A stretch of 64,000 nt of DNA from Lysobacterales bacterium 66-474 (GTDB lineage: Bacteria > Pseudomonadota > Gammaproteobacteria > Xanthomonadales > Rhodanobacteraceae), in contig MKWP01000015.1 in NCBI GenBank assembly GCA_001899805.1, positions 744,001-808,000 of the forward strand. Direction: 5' to 3'. The notes beneath the pieces were generated by a model that made no database searches, was not told the DNA's origin, and saw only the letters and a list, made by a program, of their open reading frames with translations. How positions within the stretch are numbered: the stretch's first letter is position 1; each line of letters opens with the position of its first letter. The translations under genes were made by a program, and so were the position numbers. Positions 9,235 to 16,796 of this stretch are shown here, in pieces.

Positions 9235-9863
9235 AGCGCGAACACGTCGCGGAACTTTTCCGCCGCCTGCGCGAGTTGGATCCCCACCCCACCACCGAAC
9301 TCACGTACGCCACACCGTTCGAGTTGCTGGTCGCGGTGATCCTGTCGGCGCAGGCCACCGATGTCGGTGTCAACAAGGCCACCAAGCGGCTGTTCCCGGT
9401 CGCCAACACGCCGGCGAAAATCCTCGCACTCGGCGAGGAAGGCTTGAAACGCCATATCTCGACGATCGGCCTGTTCAACGCCAAGGCCAGGAACATCATC
9501 GCGACCTGTGCGTTGTTGATCGAACGCCACGGCGGCGAGGTGCCCTGCACGCGTGAAGAACTGGAAGCGCTGCCGGGCGTCGGCCGCAAGACCGCCAACG
9601 TGGTGTTGAACACGGTGTTCGGCGAGCCGACCATAGCGGTCGACACCCACATCTTCCGCGTCTGCAACCGCACCGGCCTCGCGCGCGGCAAGACCGTGCG
9701 CGCGGTCGAGGACAAACTGCTGAAAGTGGTGCCCGACGAATACAAACCCGGCGCGCATCATTGGCTGATCCTGCACGGCCGTTACGTGTGCACCGCGCGC
9801 AAACCGAAATGCCCGGAATGCCCGATCCGCGATTTGTGCGCGTACAAACACAAAACGAAGTGA
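9231..9863 (+). CDS. nth: Endonuclease III (DNA glycosylase/AP lyase)
   Basis: Base-excision repair enzyme removing oxidised pyrimidines and cutting the abasic site, 210 residues. The helix-hairpin-helix LPGVGRKTA carries the Schiff-base lysine Lys120, and catalytic Asp138 sits in VDTHIFRV; both fall at the same numbers as in E. coli. The C-terminal [4Fe-4S] cluster ligands are Cys187, 194, 197 and 203. Start ATG overlaps the preceding stop. Its position after RnfC-like and RnfB-like genes reproduces the end of the enterobacterial rsx-nth operon. Confidence 0.97.
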   Translation: MKREHVAELFRRLRELDPHPTTELTYATPFELLVAVILSAQATDVGVNKATKRLFPVANTPAKILALGEEGLKRHISTIGLFNAKARNIIATCALLIERHGGEVPCTREELEALPGVGRKTANVVLNTVFGEPTIAVDTHIFRVCNRTGLARGKTVRAVEDKLLKVVPDEYKPGAHHWLILHGRYVCTARKPKCPECPIRDLCAYKHKTK

Positions 9864-9892
9864 CGAGCAGGCGGCGCTGTTATCCTGTACCG

Positions 9893-10546
9893 ATGCACAA
9901 GCAGATCGAAGGCTACGCGGCGCGGATGGCCACGCGTTTCCGTGGGTTCCTGCCGGTGGTGGTGGATGTCGAGACCGGCGGTTTCGACGCCGAACATGAC
10001 GCGTTGCTGGAAATCGCCGCGGTGGTGGTGGGCATGGACGGCGATGGCTGGCTCGTGCCAGAGCCGGTGGTTTCCACCCACGTCGAAGCATTCCCAGGCT
10101 CGAACATCGACCCCAAGGCGCTGGAAGTCAACGGCATCGATCCCGACCAGCCTTTGCGCGGCGCCCTGCCCGAGCGCGCGGCGCTCGACCTGATCTTCAA
10201 ACCGGTGCGCGCGGCGATCAAGGCCGGCGGCTGCCAGCGCGCGATCCTGGTCGGCCACAACGCCCACTTCGACCTCGGGTTCCTCAATGCCGCGGTGCGC
10301 CGCACCGGCCACAAGCGCAACCCGTTCCATCCGTTCTCGTGCTTCGACACCGCGACCCTGGGCGGCCTCGCGTTCGGGCAGACCGTGTTGTCGCGCGCGG
10401 TGCAGGCGGCCGGCTTCGAATGGAATGCCGAGGAGGCGCACTCGGCCGTGTACGATGCCGAACGCACCGCCGCGATGTTCTGCACGATCGTCAACCGCTG
10501 GCACGCCTTCGAAGCGCTGGAACGCGACACCGTCGACGTCGGCTGA
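9893..10546 (+). CDS. rnt: Ribonuclease T
   Basis: DEDDh 3'-5' exoribonuclease that trims tRNA and other stable RNA 3' ends, 217 residues. Catalytic residues are visible as Asp25 and Glu27 (VDVETGG), Asp127 (HNAHFDLGF), and His183 and Asp188 ([12 protein letters not shown]). The sequence [14 protein letters not shown] is typical of RNase T. A start at ATG 9893 gives the normal N-terminus; the longer in-frame extension overlaps nth and is rejected. Same strand as nth with a 29-bp gap, probably the last gene of that unit. Confidence 0.94.
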   Translation: MHKQIEGYAARMATRFRGFLPVVVDVETGGFDAEHDALLEIAAVVVGMDGDGWLVPEPVVSTHVEAFPGSNIDPKALEVNGIDPDQPLRGALPERAALDLIFKPVRAAIKAGGCQRAILVGHNAHFDLGFLNAAVRRTGHKRNPFHPFSCFDTATLGGLAFGQTVLSRAVQAAGFEWNAEEAHSAVYDAERTAAMFCTIVNRWHAFEALERDTVDVG

Positions 10547-10559
10547 GCGGCGCACCCGA

Positions 10560-11081
10560 TCAGGCGTGCACGTGTCCGAACACGTACGTGATCGCCTGCA
10601 GCACGATCAGCGCGTACACGCCCGCAATCACATCATCCAGCATCACGCCGAATCCGCCGTGCACGCGACGGTCGGCCACGCGTATCGGCCACGGCTTCCA
10701 GATGTCGAACAGGCGGAACAGCGCGAAGCCGACGAGCATGTAGCCGGCCATCCATGGCAAAGGGCTCCGTGGCGCGGCAAAGAGCGTGATCCACATGCCG
10801 ATCACTTCGTCCCACACCAGCGCACCGTGGTCGTGCATGCCGAGGCGCTTGCAGGCGACATCGCACGCCCAGGCACCGAGAAAAAAACCGGCGACCAGCA
10901 CCACCGCATACCAACCGAACGGCAGATCGCGCAGCAGCAACCACCACGGAAGCAACGCGACCAGCGAACCCGCGGTGCCTGGCGCTTTCGGCGACAGCCC
11001 GGCACCCAAGGCGGTGGCGATCCAGCCGGCTGGATGCGACAACAGCGCGCGGCGCTGGCTGCTGGTGAGCGGCGCACTCAT
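10560..11081 (-). CDS. pgpA: Phosphatidylglycerophosphatase A
   Basis: Inner-membrane phosphatase making phosphatidylglycerol from its phosphate, 173 residues. The PgpA signature is clear: FGAG-like segment (LGAGLSPKAPGTAGSL), VWDEVIGMWI with the conserved acidic pair, and the C-terminal HGGFGVMLDDVIAG. Four hydrophobic segments. ATG 11081 overlaps the thiL stop by 4 bp (ATGA), so translation is coupled; thiL-pgpA linkage is common in proteobacteria. This is the last gene of the operon that begins with the FMN riboswitch. Convergent with rnt. Confidence 0.95.
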   Translation of the reverse strand: MSAPLTSSQRRALLSHPAGWIATALGAGLSPKAPGTAGSLVALLPWWLLLRDLPFGWYAVVLVAGFFLGAWACDVACKRLGMHDHGALVWDEVIGMWITLFAAPRSPLPWMAGYMLVGFALFRLFDIWKPWPIRVADRRVHGGFGVMLDDVIAGVYALIVLQAITYVFGHVHA

Positions 11082-12049
11082 GGCGTGAAGTGCTCCCAGC
11101 CCGCGTGCGGCGTTGCGATTGCGTTCCCGTTCGCATCGAGTGCCCGCACACTCGTACCCGCCACGATGCATCCGATGCGCGTCACGCGACAACCCGCGTT
11201 CGTCAAGCGCGCCTCGATTTCCGCCTGTCGCTGCGCCGGCGCGGTGAAACACAATTCGTAGTCGTCGCCGCCCGACAACGCGAACTCACGGCACGCCGCT
11301 TCATCGAACGCCGCACGCAATTCCGCGGAAAACGGCAACGCTTCCATGTCGATCTCGGCGCCGACGCCGCTGGCCGCGCACACGTGGCCCAGATCGGCCA
11401 GCAAGCCGTCCGACACGTCGATGCACGCGTTCGCCAAGGCGCGCAATGCCAGTCCCGCCGCGACACGCGGCTCGGGTCGATTCAATCTCGCCCGCAACGC
11501 AACTTCCGGCGGGTTCCGCTCCCCGGTCCCCGGTCCCCGGCTCCGCAACAAGCGCAACGCGCCCACCGCATCACCCAAGGTGCCGGTGACGAATATCGCA
11601 TCGCCCGCGCACGCGCCGGCCCGCGGCAACGACTCGCCAATCGGCAGCGTGCCAAGCGCCGTGACCGTGACCGACAACGGGCCTTGCGTGGTGTCGCCGC
11701 CGACCAATGCAACGCCATGTGCGCGTGCGAGTTCCGCGAACCCGTCCGCGAAGCGTTCGACAAAACGCGCATCGGCCGTGGGCAGGGTCAAGGCCAGCAA
11801 GGCCCATGCGGGTTCGGCGCCCATCGCGGCAAGATCGGACAAGTTCACCGCCAGCGATTTCCACCCGAGATCCCCGGGAGCCGTGCCGGGCAGGAAATGC
11901 ACGCCCTCGACCATGGTGTCGGTGCAGGCCACCAGCCGCTGCCCGGCGGGCACGTCGAGCAACGCCGCGTCGTCGCCCACGCCGAGCACGACATCCGGGC
12001 GCACACCCTGCGTGCGCACGCGGATGGTTTCGATCAGGTCGAATTCCAT
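11078..12049 (-). CDS. thiL: Thiamine-monophosphate kinase
   Basis: ATP-dependent kinase converting thiamine phosphate to the active diphosphate, 323 residues. N-terminal MEFDLIETI, the Mg/ATP motif GVGDDAALL, then ACTDTMVEGVHF and SLAVNLSDLAAMGA are all diagnostic of ThiL; the C-terminal half has DVSDGLLADLGH and SGGDDYELCF. A short stretch SRGPGTGER (around residues 170-180) is encoded by an imperfect repeat of GGGGACC units and may be an expansion within a variable loop. Gap of 3 bp to the preceding acetyltransferase. Confidence 0.95.
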   Translation of the reverse strand: MEFDLIETIRVRTQGVRPDVVLGVGDDAALLDVPAGQRLVACTDTMVEGVHFLPGTAPGDLGWKSLAVNLSDLAAMGAEPAWALLALTLPTADARFVERFADGFAELARAHGVALVGGDTTQGPLSVTVTALGTLPIGESLPRAGACAGDAIFVTGTLGDAVGALRLLRSRGPGTGERNPPEVALRARLNRPEPRVAAGLALRALANACIDVSDGLLADLGHVCAASGVGAEIDMEALPFSAELRAAFDEAACREFALSGGDDYELCFTAPAQRQAEIEARLTNAGCRVTRIGCIVAGTSVRALDANGNAIATPHAGWEHFTP

Positions 12050-12052
12050 GGC

Positions 12053-12610
12053 TTAGCCGCGCGCCGGAATCGGTGCGTGCGTGAACACCAGGGTGGGCTC
12101 GTCGTGATAACGGGTCTCGCACCATTTCAGGAAGCCCGCCTTTTCGGCGACGCGGATGGACGCGTGATTGTCCGGCGCGATGATGCAGACTGCACGCTGA
12201 GCGGGCAGGTGCGCACGACGCCATGCCTCGATCGCGGCCACGGCCTCGCTGGCATAGCCCTTGCCGTGCGCAACGCCCGCGAGCGCCCAGCCGAATTCCA
12301 GCATCCCGCGCAACGACGGCTGCAGGTCGCGCTCGAATTCCGCCAAACCGGCGTCGCCGATGTAACGGCCGGTCGCCTGTTCCTCGACCGCCCAGTAACC
12401 GTAGCCGAGCATGCTCCACAATCCGGCGTAGGTCAGCATGCGCCGCCAGGCCACCTCGACGCTGGATGGCTGTCCACCGATGTAGCGGACGACGTCCGGA
12501 TCCGACCAGATCGCATGGCACGTCGCCAAATCCGACGGCCGGTGCGCGCGCAGGCGCAGGCGTGCGGTGGTGAGCTCCGGCGCGCTGGCAAACACGGTCC
12601 GGACATCCAT
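12053..12610 (-). CDS. GNAT-family N-acetyltransferase (RimJ-like)
   Basis: Predicted acyl-CoA-dependent acetyltransferase, 185 residues, of the Acetyltransf_3/RimJ-like group. The N-terminal TTARLRLRAHRPSDLA is typical, the acetyl-CoA pyrophosphate loop is GVAHGKGYASEA, and the closing segment is NHASIRVAEKAGF. Substrate unknown; members act on protein N-termini, antibiotics or small amines. Start ATG 12610 is preferred to ATG 12643, which lies within nusB. Sandwiched between nusB and thiL, it is probably read through from the riboflavin promoter. Confidence 0.82.
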   Translation of the reverse strand: MDVRTVFASAPELTTARLRLRAHRPSDLATCHAIWSDPDVVRYIGGQPSSVEVAWRRMLTYAGLWSMLGYGYWAVEEQATGRYIGDAGLAEFERDLQPSLRGMLEFGWALAGVAHGKGYASEAVAAIEAWRRAHLPAQRAVCIIAPDNHASIRVAEKAGFLKWCETRYHDEPTLVFTHAPIPARG

Positions 12611-12615
12611 GCTGC

Positions 12616-13074
12616 TCAGGTCCCCGTTTCGGTGGTGCGCCACGCGTGCGCCAGTTTGTCGAGCACGCCGTTGACGTAGGTGTGGCCCTGCTCCGAACCG
12701 AAGCGCTTGGCGACTTCGACCGCCTCGTTCAGCACCACCTTGTACGGCACGTCGAGGCGCTGCTTCAATTCATACGCGGCCATCCGCAGCACCGCGCGTT
12801 CGATCGGATCGACCCGCTCGATGTCGCGGTCGAGGAACGGCGCCAGTCCGCCATCGAGTTCCGAACGATGCGTCTCCACGCCGCGCAACAGGTCCTCGAA
12901 GTATTCGAGGTCGGCGATCTGCATGTCCTGCTCGTGGCGAAAATCGTCGATCACCTTGCGCATCGGATTGCCGCCGAGCTCCCACGCGTACAAGGCTTGC
13001 GCCGCGCGACGGCGCGCGCGCGAACGCGCCGCAGGATCGATACCGTCGCTGCGCGTAGGCTTGTTTCCGGTCAT
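12616..13074 (-). CDS. nusB: Transcription antitermination factor NusB
   Basis: RNA-binding helical protein that acts with NusE/S10 in rRNA antitermination, 152 residues. [14 protein letters not shown] near the N-terminus is the arginine-rich helix, and the C-terminal [31 protein letters not shown] carries the family hallmark. Its start overlaps the ribH stop by 4 bp, reproducing the widespread ribH-nusB pair. It is followed by a GNAT gene and thiL, where many proteobacteria have thiL directly. Confidence 0.96.
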   Translation of the reverse strand: MTGNKPTRSDGIDPAARSRARRRAAQALYAWELGGNPMRKVIDDFRHEQDMQIADLEYFEDLLRGVETHRSELDGGLAPFLDRDIERVDPIERAVLRMAAYELKQRLDVPYKVVLNEAVEVAKRFGSEQGHTYVNGVLDKLAHAWRTTETGT

Positions 13075-13553
13075 GCCTGCAATTCCTGCATCTGCACCGC
13101 CACCGCGATCGCGCTCAACGCCACGTCGGCGCCCTTGTTGCCGCGCGCACCGCCGGCGCGCGCCCAGGCATCGGCTTCATCCTCGACCGCCAGCACGCCG
13201 TTCAGCACCGGCACGCCGGTGTCCAGCGCCACCCGCATCAGCCCGCGCGCGCATTCGTCGGCCACGTGTTCGTAGTGGCGGGTTTCGCCGCGCACCACGC
13301 AGCCCAGCGCAATGATCGCCGCGTACTTGCCCGATGCCGCGAGATGTTGCGCGAACACCGGCAACTCCCACGCACCGGGCACGCGCACGACATCCAGCAG
13401 CGACGCGGGCGCGCCGTGCGCCGCGAACGCACTGCGCGCGCCGTCCACCAGCGCATCCACGATCGCGCCATTCCAGCGACTCGCGAGCACGACGTAGCGC
13501 GCGCCGGGCGGCGAACCGAGATTGGGCGCGTGGGGAGTGAGTTGATCAGACAT
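13071..13553 (-). CDS. ribH: 6,7-dimethyl-8-ribityllumazine synthase
   Basis: Penultimate enzyme of riboflavin synthesis, condensing the pyrimidine intermediate with 3,4-dihydroxybutanone phosphate; 160 residues, forming icosahedral or pentameric shells. [27 protein letters not shown] (catalytic His in this stretch) and VLNGVLAVE are diagnostic. ATG 13553 gives a normal start. Longer in-frame sequence would read through the upstream heptanucleotide array as a Pro/Ser/Arg repeat and is rejected. Cotranscribed with ribE, ribB and nusB. Confidence 0.95.
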   Translation of the reverse strand: MSDQLTPHAPNLGSPPGARYVVLASRWNGAIVDALVDGARSAFAAHGAPASLLDVVRVPGAWELPVFAQHLAASGKYAAIIALGCVVRGETRHYEHVADECARGLMRVALDTGVPVLNGVLAVEDEADAWARAGGARGNKGADVALSAIAVAVQMQELQA

Positions 13554-13574
13554 GGGGGCACGTGGAGCAGGAAT

Positions 13575-13627
13575 GGGACTCGGGACTCGGGACTCGGGAC
13601 TCGGGACTCGGGACTCGGGACTCGGGA
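13575..13627. repeat. Heptanucleotide tandem repeat, 7 x GGGACTC
   Basis: Seven perfect copies of GGGACTC (13575-13623) plus a partial eighth, lying in the 102-bp gap between ribB and ribH, about 21 bp upstream of the ribH start. Other arrays of the same unit occur in the 5' end of ribD (four copies, 20979-21006) and, degenerate, after ettA (28247-28266). Confidence 0.95.
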
Positions 13628-13655
13628 AAAGCGTAGCAGCCACGTCGCCGATTCC

Positions 13656-14786
13656 CTACTCCCGTTTCTCGATTCCCTGTTCTTCGACGTATTCGATCAC
13701 CTCGAGATCGAATCCCGACAGCCCGACCAGCTTGCGTGGCGTGCCCAGCACGCGCAGGCGGCGCACCCCGAGGTCGACGAGGATCTGGGCACCGAGCCCG
13801 AGTTGGCGCCATTCGCGCTGCTCGCGCTTGACCCGCGACGGTGGCGCCGCGACTGCGGCAGGCTGGCGCGACAAGCGCGCCAGCAATGCCTCAGCATCCT
13901 CGTCGCCCGCCAGTACCACCACCACGCCACGGCCTTCGGCTGCAATGCGCCGCAGCGCCGCGGTCATGGTGAGGCCAAGGTCTTCACGTTTCAGGTGCAG
14001 CACGTCGGACAAGGTGTTGCACACGTGCACACGTGCCAGCACCGGCGCGCCGTCGTCGATCGCGCCGCGCGCCAGCGCGAAATGCAGGACGCCGTGCAGG
14101 CGGTCGCGCCACGCGGTCAGGCGAAACGGGCCGAACTCGGTATCGACTTCCGATTCGTGCACGCGCTCGATGGTTTTCTCGGTGGCGAGACGATACCGGA
14201 TCAGGTCGGCGATCGTGCCGATCTTCAAACCGTGCTTCGCGGCGAACGTTTCAAGGTCGGGCCGCCGCGCCATCGAGCCATCCTCTCGCAGGATCTCGAC
14301 CAGCACGCCCGCCGGTTCGCAACCCGCGAGTTGCGCCAGGTCTGCCGCCGCTTCGGTATGCCCCGCGCGCGTCAACACGCCGCCCGGTTGCGCGAGCAGC
14401 GGAAACACGTGGCCGGGTTGGACCAGGTCGGAGGGTTTTGCATCCGGCGCGACCGCGACCTGGATGGTGCGCGCGCGATCGTGCGCGGAAATGCCGGTGG
14501 TGACGCCGCTCGCGGCTTCGATCGAGACGGTGAAGTTGGTGTGGTACGCGGAACCGTTGTCGCGCACCATCGGCTGCAGGCCGAGCCGGCGTCCGCGCGC
14601 CGGGTCGAGCGCGAGGCAGATCAACCCGCGGCCCTCGCGCGCCATGAAATTGATGTCCTCGGGCCGCACCTTGCCGGCGGCCATGATCAGGTCGCCTTCG
14701 TTCTCGCGGTCCTCGTCGTCGAGCATCACCACCATGCGGCCGGCGGCGATTTCTTCGAGGAGTTCGGGGATGGTCGCGAAGCTCAT
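13656..14786 (-). CDS. ribB: 3,4-dihydroxy-2-butanone-4-phosphate synthase with degenerate GTP cyclohydrolase II domain
   Basis: 376-residue fusion of RibB (about 1-205) and a RibA-like domain (about 210-376). RibB makes 3,4-dihydroxy-2-butanone 4-phosphate from ribulose 5-phosphate; its acidic loop DDEDRENEGD (23-32) and the HTEAAADLA segment are intact. The second half keeps the general RibA order but has lost the zinc ligands: the usual HSEC and LRCDCG motifs read HVCN and HLKREDLG. It should therefore lack GTP cyclohydrolase II activity, and a separate ribA must exist elsewhere. Start overlaps the ribE stop by 4 bp. Annotated RibBA by many pipelines; I call only the RibB activity. Confidence 0.93.
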   Translation of the reverse strand: MSFATIPELLEEIAAGRMVVMLDDEDRENEGDLIMAAGKVRPEDINFMAREGRGLICLALDPARGRRLGLQPMVRDNGSAYHTNFTVSIEAASGVTTGISAHDRARTIQVAVAPDAKPSDLVQPGHVFPLLAQPGGVLTRAGHTEAAADLAQLAGCEPAGVLVEILREDGSMARRPDLETFAAKHGLKIGTIADLIRYRLATEKTIERVHESEVDTEFGPFRLTAWRDRLHGVLHFALARGAIDDGAPVLARVHVCNTLSDVLHLKREDLGLTMTAALRRIAAEGRGVVVVLAGDEDAEALLARLSRQPAAVAAPPSRVKREQREWRQLGLGAQILVDLGVRRLRVLGTPRKLVGLSGFDLEVIEYVEEQGIEKRE

Positions 14787-15448
14787 TCGCCCCCTCCCAC
14801 TCGCGTTTCGCCCCCACCCCGCCCCTCCCCCGCGCGCGGCGGAGGGTTGGGGTGGGGGGACGTTTGCGAAAGCCGTTCGACGTAGCGCGCCAGCATATCG
14901 ATTTCCAGGTTCACCCGATCGCCCTCGCGGCGGTCATGGAACGTGGTGTGTGCCACCGTATGGGGAACAAGGTTGACCTCGAATTCATTGCCGTCAATGG
15001 CGTTGACGGTCAGGCTGACGCCATCCACGCAGATCGAACCTTTCGCGGCGATGTAGCGCGCCAGCGCCTGCGGCGCCTCGATGCGCCAGCGTTGCGAACG
15101 CGCATCGGGTTCGATCGCGACGATCCTGCCGAGGCCATCCACATGGCCCGACACCAGGTGCCCGCCCAACCGGTCGGACAGGCGCAACGCGGGCTCCAGA
15201 TTCACCGCATCGCCTTCGAGCAACCCGCCGAGCGTGGTCAGCGCCAGACTCTCGTTCGAAACGTCGAATGCCAGCGTGTCGCCTTCGCGCTCAACCACCG
15301 TCAGGCAGCAGCCCGACACCGCGATGCTGTCGCCCAATGCAATGTCGCCCACATCGAAATCGGGTGCGACCAGCGTGAAACGCAGGTCGCCCCCGCGCGG
15401 CTCGCTGCGCGTGACCCGGCCAGTGGACTGGATGATCCCCGTGAACAT
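14783..15448 (-). CDS. ribE: Riboflavin synthase, alpha chain
   Basis: Dismutates two lumazine molecules to riboflavin, 221 residues. The two tandem lumazine-binding barrels are visible: MFTGIIQ at the start with GDSIAVSGCCLTV, then SGHVDG and the second-barrel GSICVDGVSLTVN. The catalytic core ends near YVERL; the last 25 or so residues (rich in Pro, Gly, Arg, Glu) are encoded by a palindromic intergenic repeat and are absent from typical homologues. Start ATG 15448, preceded by GAGG; it is the first gene after the FMN riboswitch. The symbol ribC is used for the same enzyme in E. coli. Confidence 0.95.
   Translation of the reverse strand: MFTGIIQSTGRVTRSEPRGGDLRFTLVAPDFDVGDIALGDSIAVSGCCLTVVEREGDTLAFDVSNESLALTTLGGLLEGDAVNLEPALRLSDRLGGHLVSGHVDGLGRIVAIEPDARSQRWRIEAPQALARYIAAKGSICVDGVSLTVNAIDGNEFEVNLVPHTVAHTTFHDRREGDRVNLEIDMLARYVERLSQTSPHPNPPPRAGEGRGGGETRVGGGE
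14811..14860. repeat. Half copy of a palindromic GC-rich repeat, overlapping the ribE 3' end
   Basis: GC-rich inverted repeat built around CCCCACCCC...GGGGTGGGG with an internal CCTCCCCCGCGCGCGGCGGAGG. It matches the arms of the repeat family found at 50092-50186 and elsewhere, and it encodes the extra C-terminal residues of riboflavin synthase. Confidence 0.75.
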
Positions 15449-15575
15449 CAGCCCGCCTCGATGATGGAGACGGCGGCATTCCCGTGTGCGATGTGCATGA
15501 ACGTTCTCCGCGAGACGAAGGGCGAGAACGCTCCAAGGCATGAGGCCGGCGCACCGCGAAAGCGGGCGCCGAGCC

Positions 15576-15737
15576 GTCTTCGTTTTATCCGGACTTTCCG
15601 GCAGCGCTGACCTGCTGCCGACCGTCGGCTCCGGCATTCGACCGGATCTGCTGACCTTTCGCGGCTGCGAAAGCGCTCGCGGGCTCGTGTCCGAAGACAC
15701 CTACCGCCGGTGGGGAATTGCGCCCCGCCCTGAAGAC
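15576..15737 (-). promoter_or_regulatory. FMN riboswitch (RFN element)
   Basis: Read on the minus strand, this 162-nt stretch has the conserved RFN blocks in order: GTCTTCAGGGCGGGG, AATTCCCCACCGGCGGTA, GAGCCCGCGAGCG, GATCCGGT...GCCGGAGCCGACGGT and AAAGTCCGGAT, with P1 closed by GTCTTC/GAAGAC. It lies 128 nt upstream of ribE and should repress ribE-ribB-ribH and downstream genes when FMN is plentiful. The stretch down to ribE contains a GC-rich hairpin (GGCGCC...GGCGC near 15549-15570) that could serve as the expression platform. A TAGAAT (minus strand, about 15770) is a possible -10 box. With the riboswitch, this accounts for the 347-bp gap 15449-15795. Confidence 0.95.
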
Positions 15738-15795
15738 GTTGCCGGCATGGCCGGCGCGCGCATTCTAGCACCTTCGCCTTGCCCGCCAGCCGCAT

Positions 15796-16707
15796 TCACC
15801 CGCCGGTCAGGCTTTCCGCAAGGAAATCGATCAGGCGCCGCAAGGCCGGGTCGCGATCCGCACCCGGCAGCCACAACAGGTTCACGTCGAAAACCGGCAG
15901 TTGCCAGTCCGGAAACAGATCGACCAAACGTTTTTCGGCGACAAGCGAGTCAGCCATGTAGTCGCCCTGCAGGCCAACGCCCACCCCGGCCAACACCGCG
16001 TCGCGGATGGCCTGCGCGTCGTTGCAGACCAGCACCGGGTCGATCCGCACTGCGCGCCGCTGGCGCTGCCGGCTGAACGACCACAACGTGCCGCGGCGAT
16101 AACCGCTGAAGGTGATGCAACGATGCGCCTTGAGATCGCCGGGATCGCGCAACGCCGGTGCCGACGCGAGGTAATCCGGCGAGGCGCACGGGAAAACGCG
16201 CACCCGGTTCACCCTGTGTGCCACCAGTTGCACGTCGGCCAGCCGGCCCAACCGGACGGCCAGGTCCACCTTGCCGGCCACCATGTCGACCCAGGCATCG
16301 TCGTACACCGCATCGATGCGCAACCCCGGATGCCCGCGCATGAACCGGGCCAGCAAAGGCGCCACGCGATAGCGCCCGTAGCTGGCCGGCAGGTGCACGC
16401 ACAGACGGCCGGACAATTCGCCGTTGGGCGGCCGCAGGCCTGCGGCCAGCTCCGTCATCAGCGTTTCCATGCGTTGCCATTGCGCCAGCAATTGTTCGCC
16501 GCGCGCGGTCAGCGCCATCCGCCGCGTGGTGCGCAGGAACAGCCGCGCACCGACGGCGTCCTCCAGCGTCGCGATGCGCCGGCTCAACACCGACGCGGTG
16601 CAACCCACTTCCAGCGCCGCGCGCGAGAAGTTCAGCCTTCGCGCCGCTGCCGCGAAAGCGCGCAGTTCGCGCAGGCGGGTGGGCGTGAGGTCGAAAGATT
16701 GATTCAT
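15796..16707 (-). CDS. LysR-family transcriptional regulator
   Basis: 303-residue regulator with a winged helix-turn-helix at the N-terminus (RRLNFSRAALEVGCTASVLSRRIATLEDAVGARLFLRTTRRMALT, residues about 20-65) and a periplasmic-binding-protein-like effector domain. It is of the CrgA/DsdC-like group that often controls an adjacent divergent oxidoreductase gene. ATG 16707 is chosen over 16746, which would run into the divergent promoter region. It stands 89 bp from the divergent alcohol dehydrogenase gene, with an inverted repeat between them, so control of that gene is the likely role. Effector unknown. Confidence 0.9.
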   Translation of the reverse strand: MNQSFDLTPTRLRELRAFAAAARRLNFSRAALEVGCTASVLSRRIATLEDAVGARLFLRTTRRMALTARGEQLLAQWQRMETLMTELAAGLRPPNGELSGRLCVHLPASYGRYRVAPLLARFMRGHPGLRIDAVYDDAWVDMVAGKVDLAVRLGRLADVQLVAHRVNRVRVFPCASPDYLASAPALRDPGDLKAHRCITFSGYRRGTLWSFSRQRQRRAVRIDPVLVCNDAQAIRDAVLAGVGVGLQGDYMADSLVAEKRLVDLFPDWQLPVFDVNLLWLPGADRDPALRRLIDFLAESLTGG

Positions 16708-16731
16708 TGGATGAACAAAAGAAAGACCATT

Positions 16732-16749
16732 CGTGTGGATTATCACACG
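16732..16749. promoter_or_regulatory. Putative LysR operator: perfect inverted repeat CGTGTG-N6-CACACG
   Basis: Perfect 6-bp arms separated by six AT-rich bases (GATTAT), located 25 bp upstream of the LysR start and 47 bp upstream of the dehydrogenase start. It fits the T-N11-A rule for LysR-type boxes (TGTGGATTATCACA). Function is inferred from position and symmetry only. Confidence 0.6.
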
Positions 16750-16796
16750 GCGGCGCTTGCCGGATCATGTCCGCATTCCCGACACGGAGTTCCGCC

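Noticed and set aside
13575-13627. Possible CRISPR-like array
   Set aside because: The unit is 7 bp with no spacers; it is a simple tandem repeat.
13071-13643. Longer ribH product starting at 13643
   Set aside because: The extra residues are a Ser/Pro/Arg repeat coded by the heptanucleotide array, unlike any lumazine synthase.
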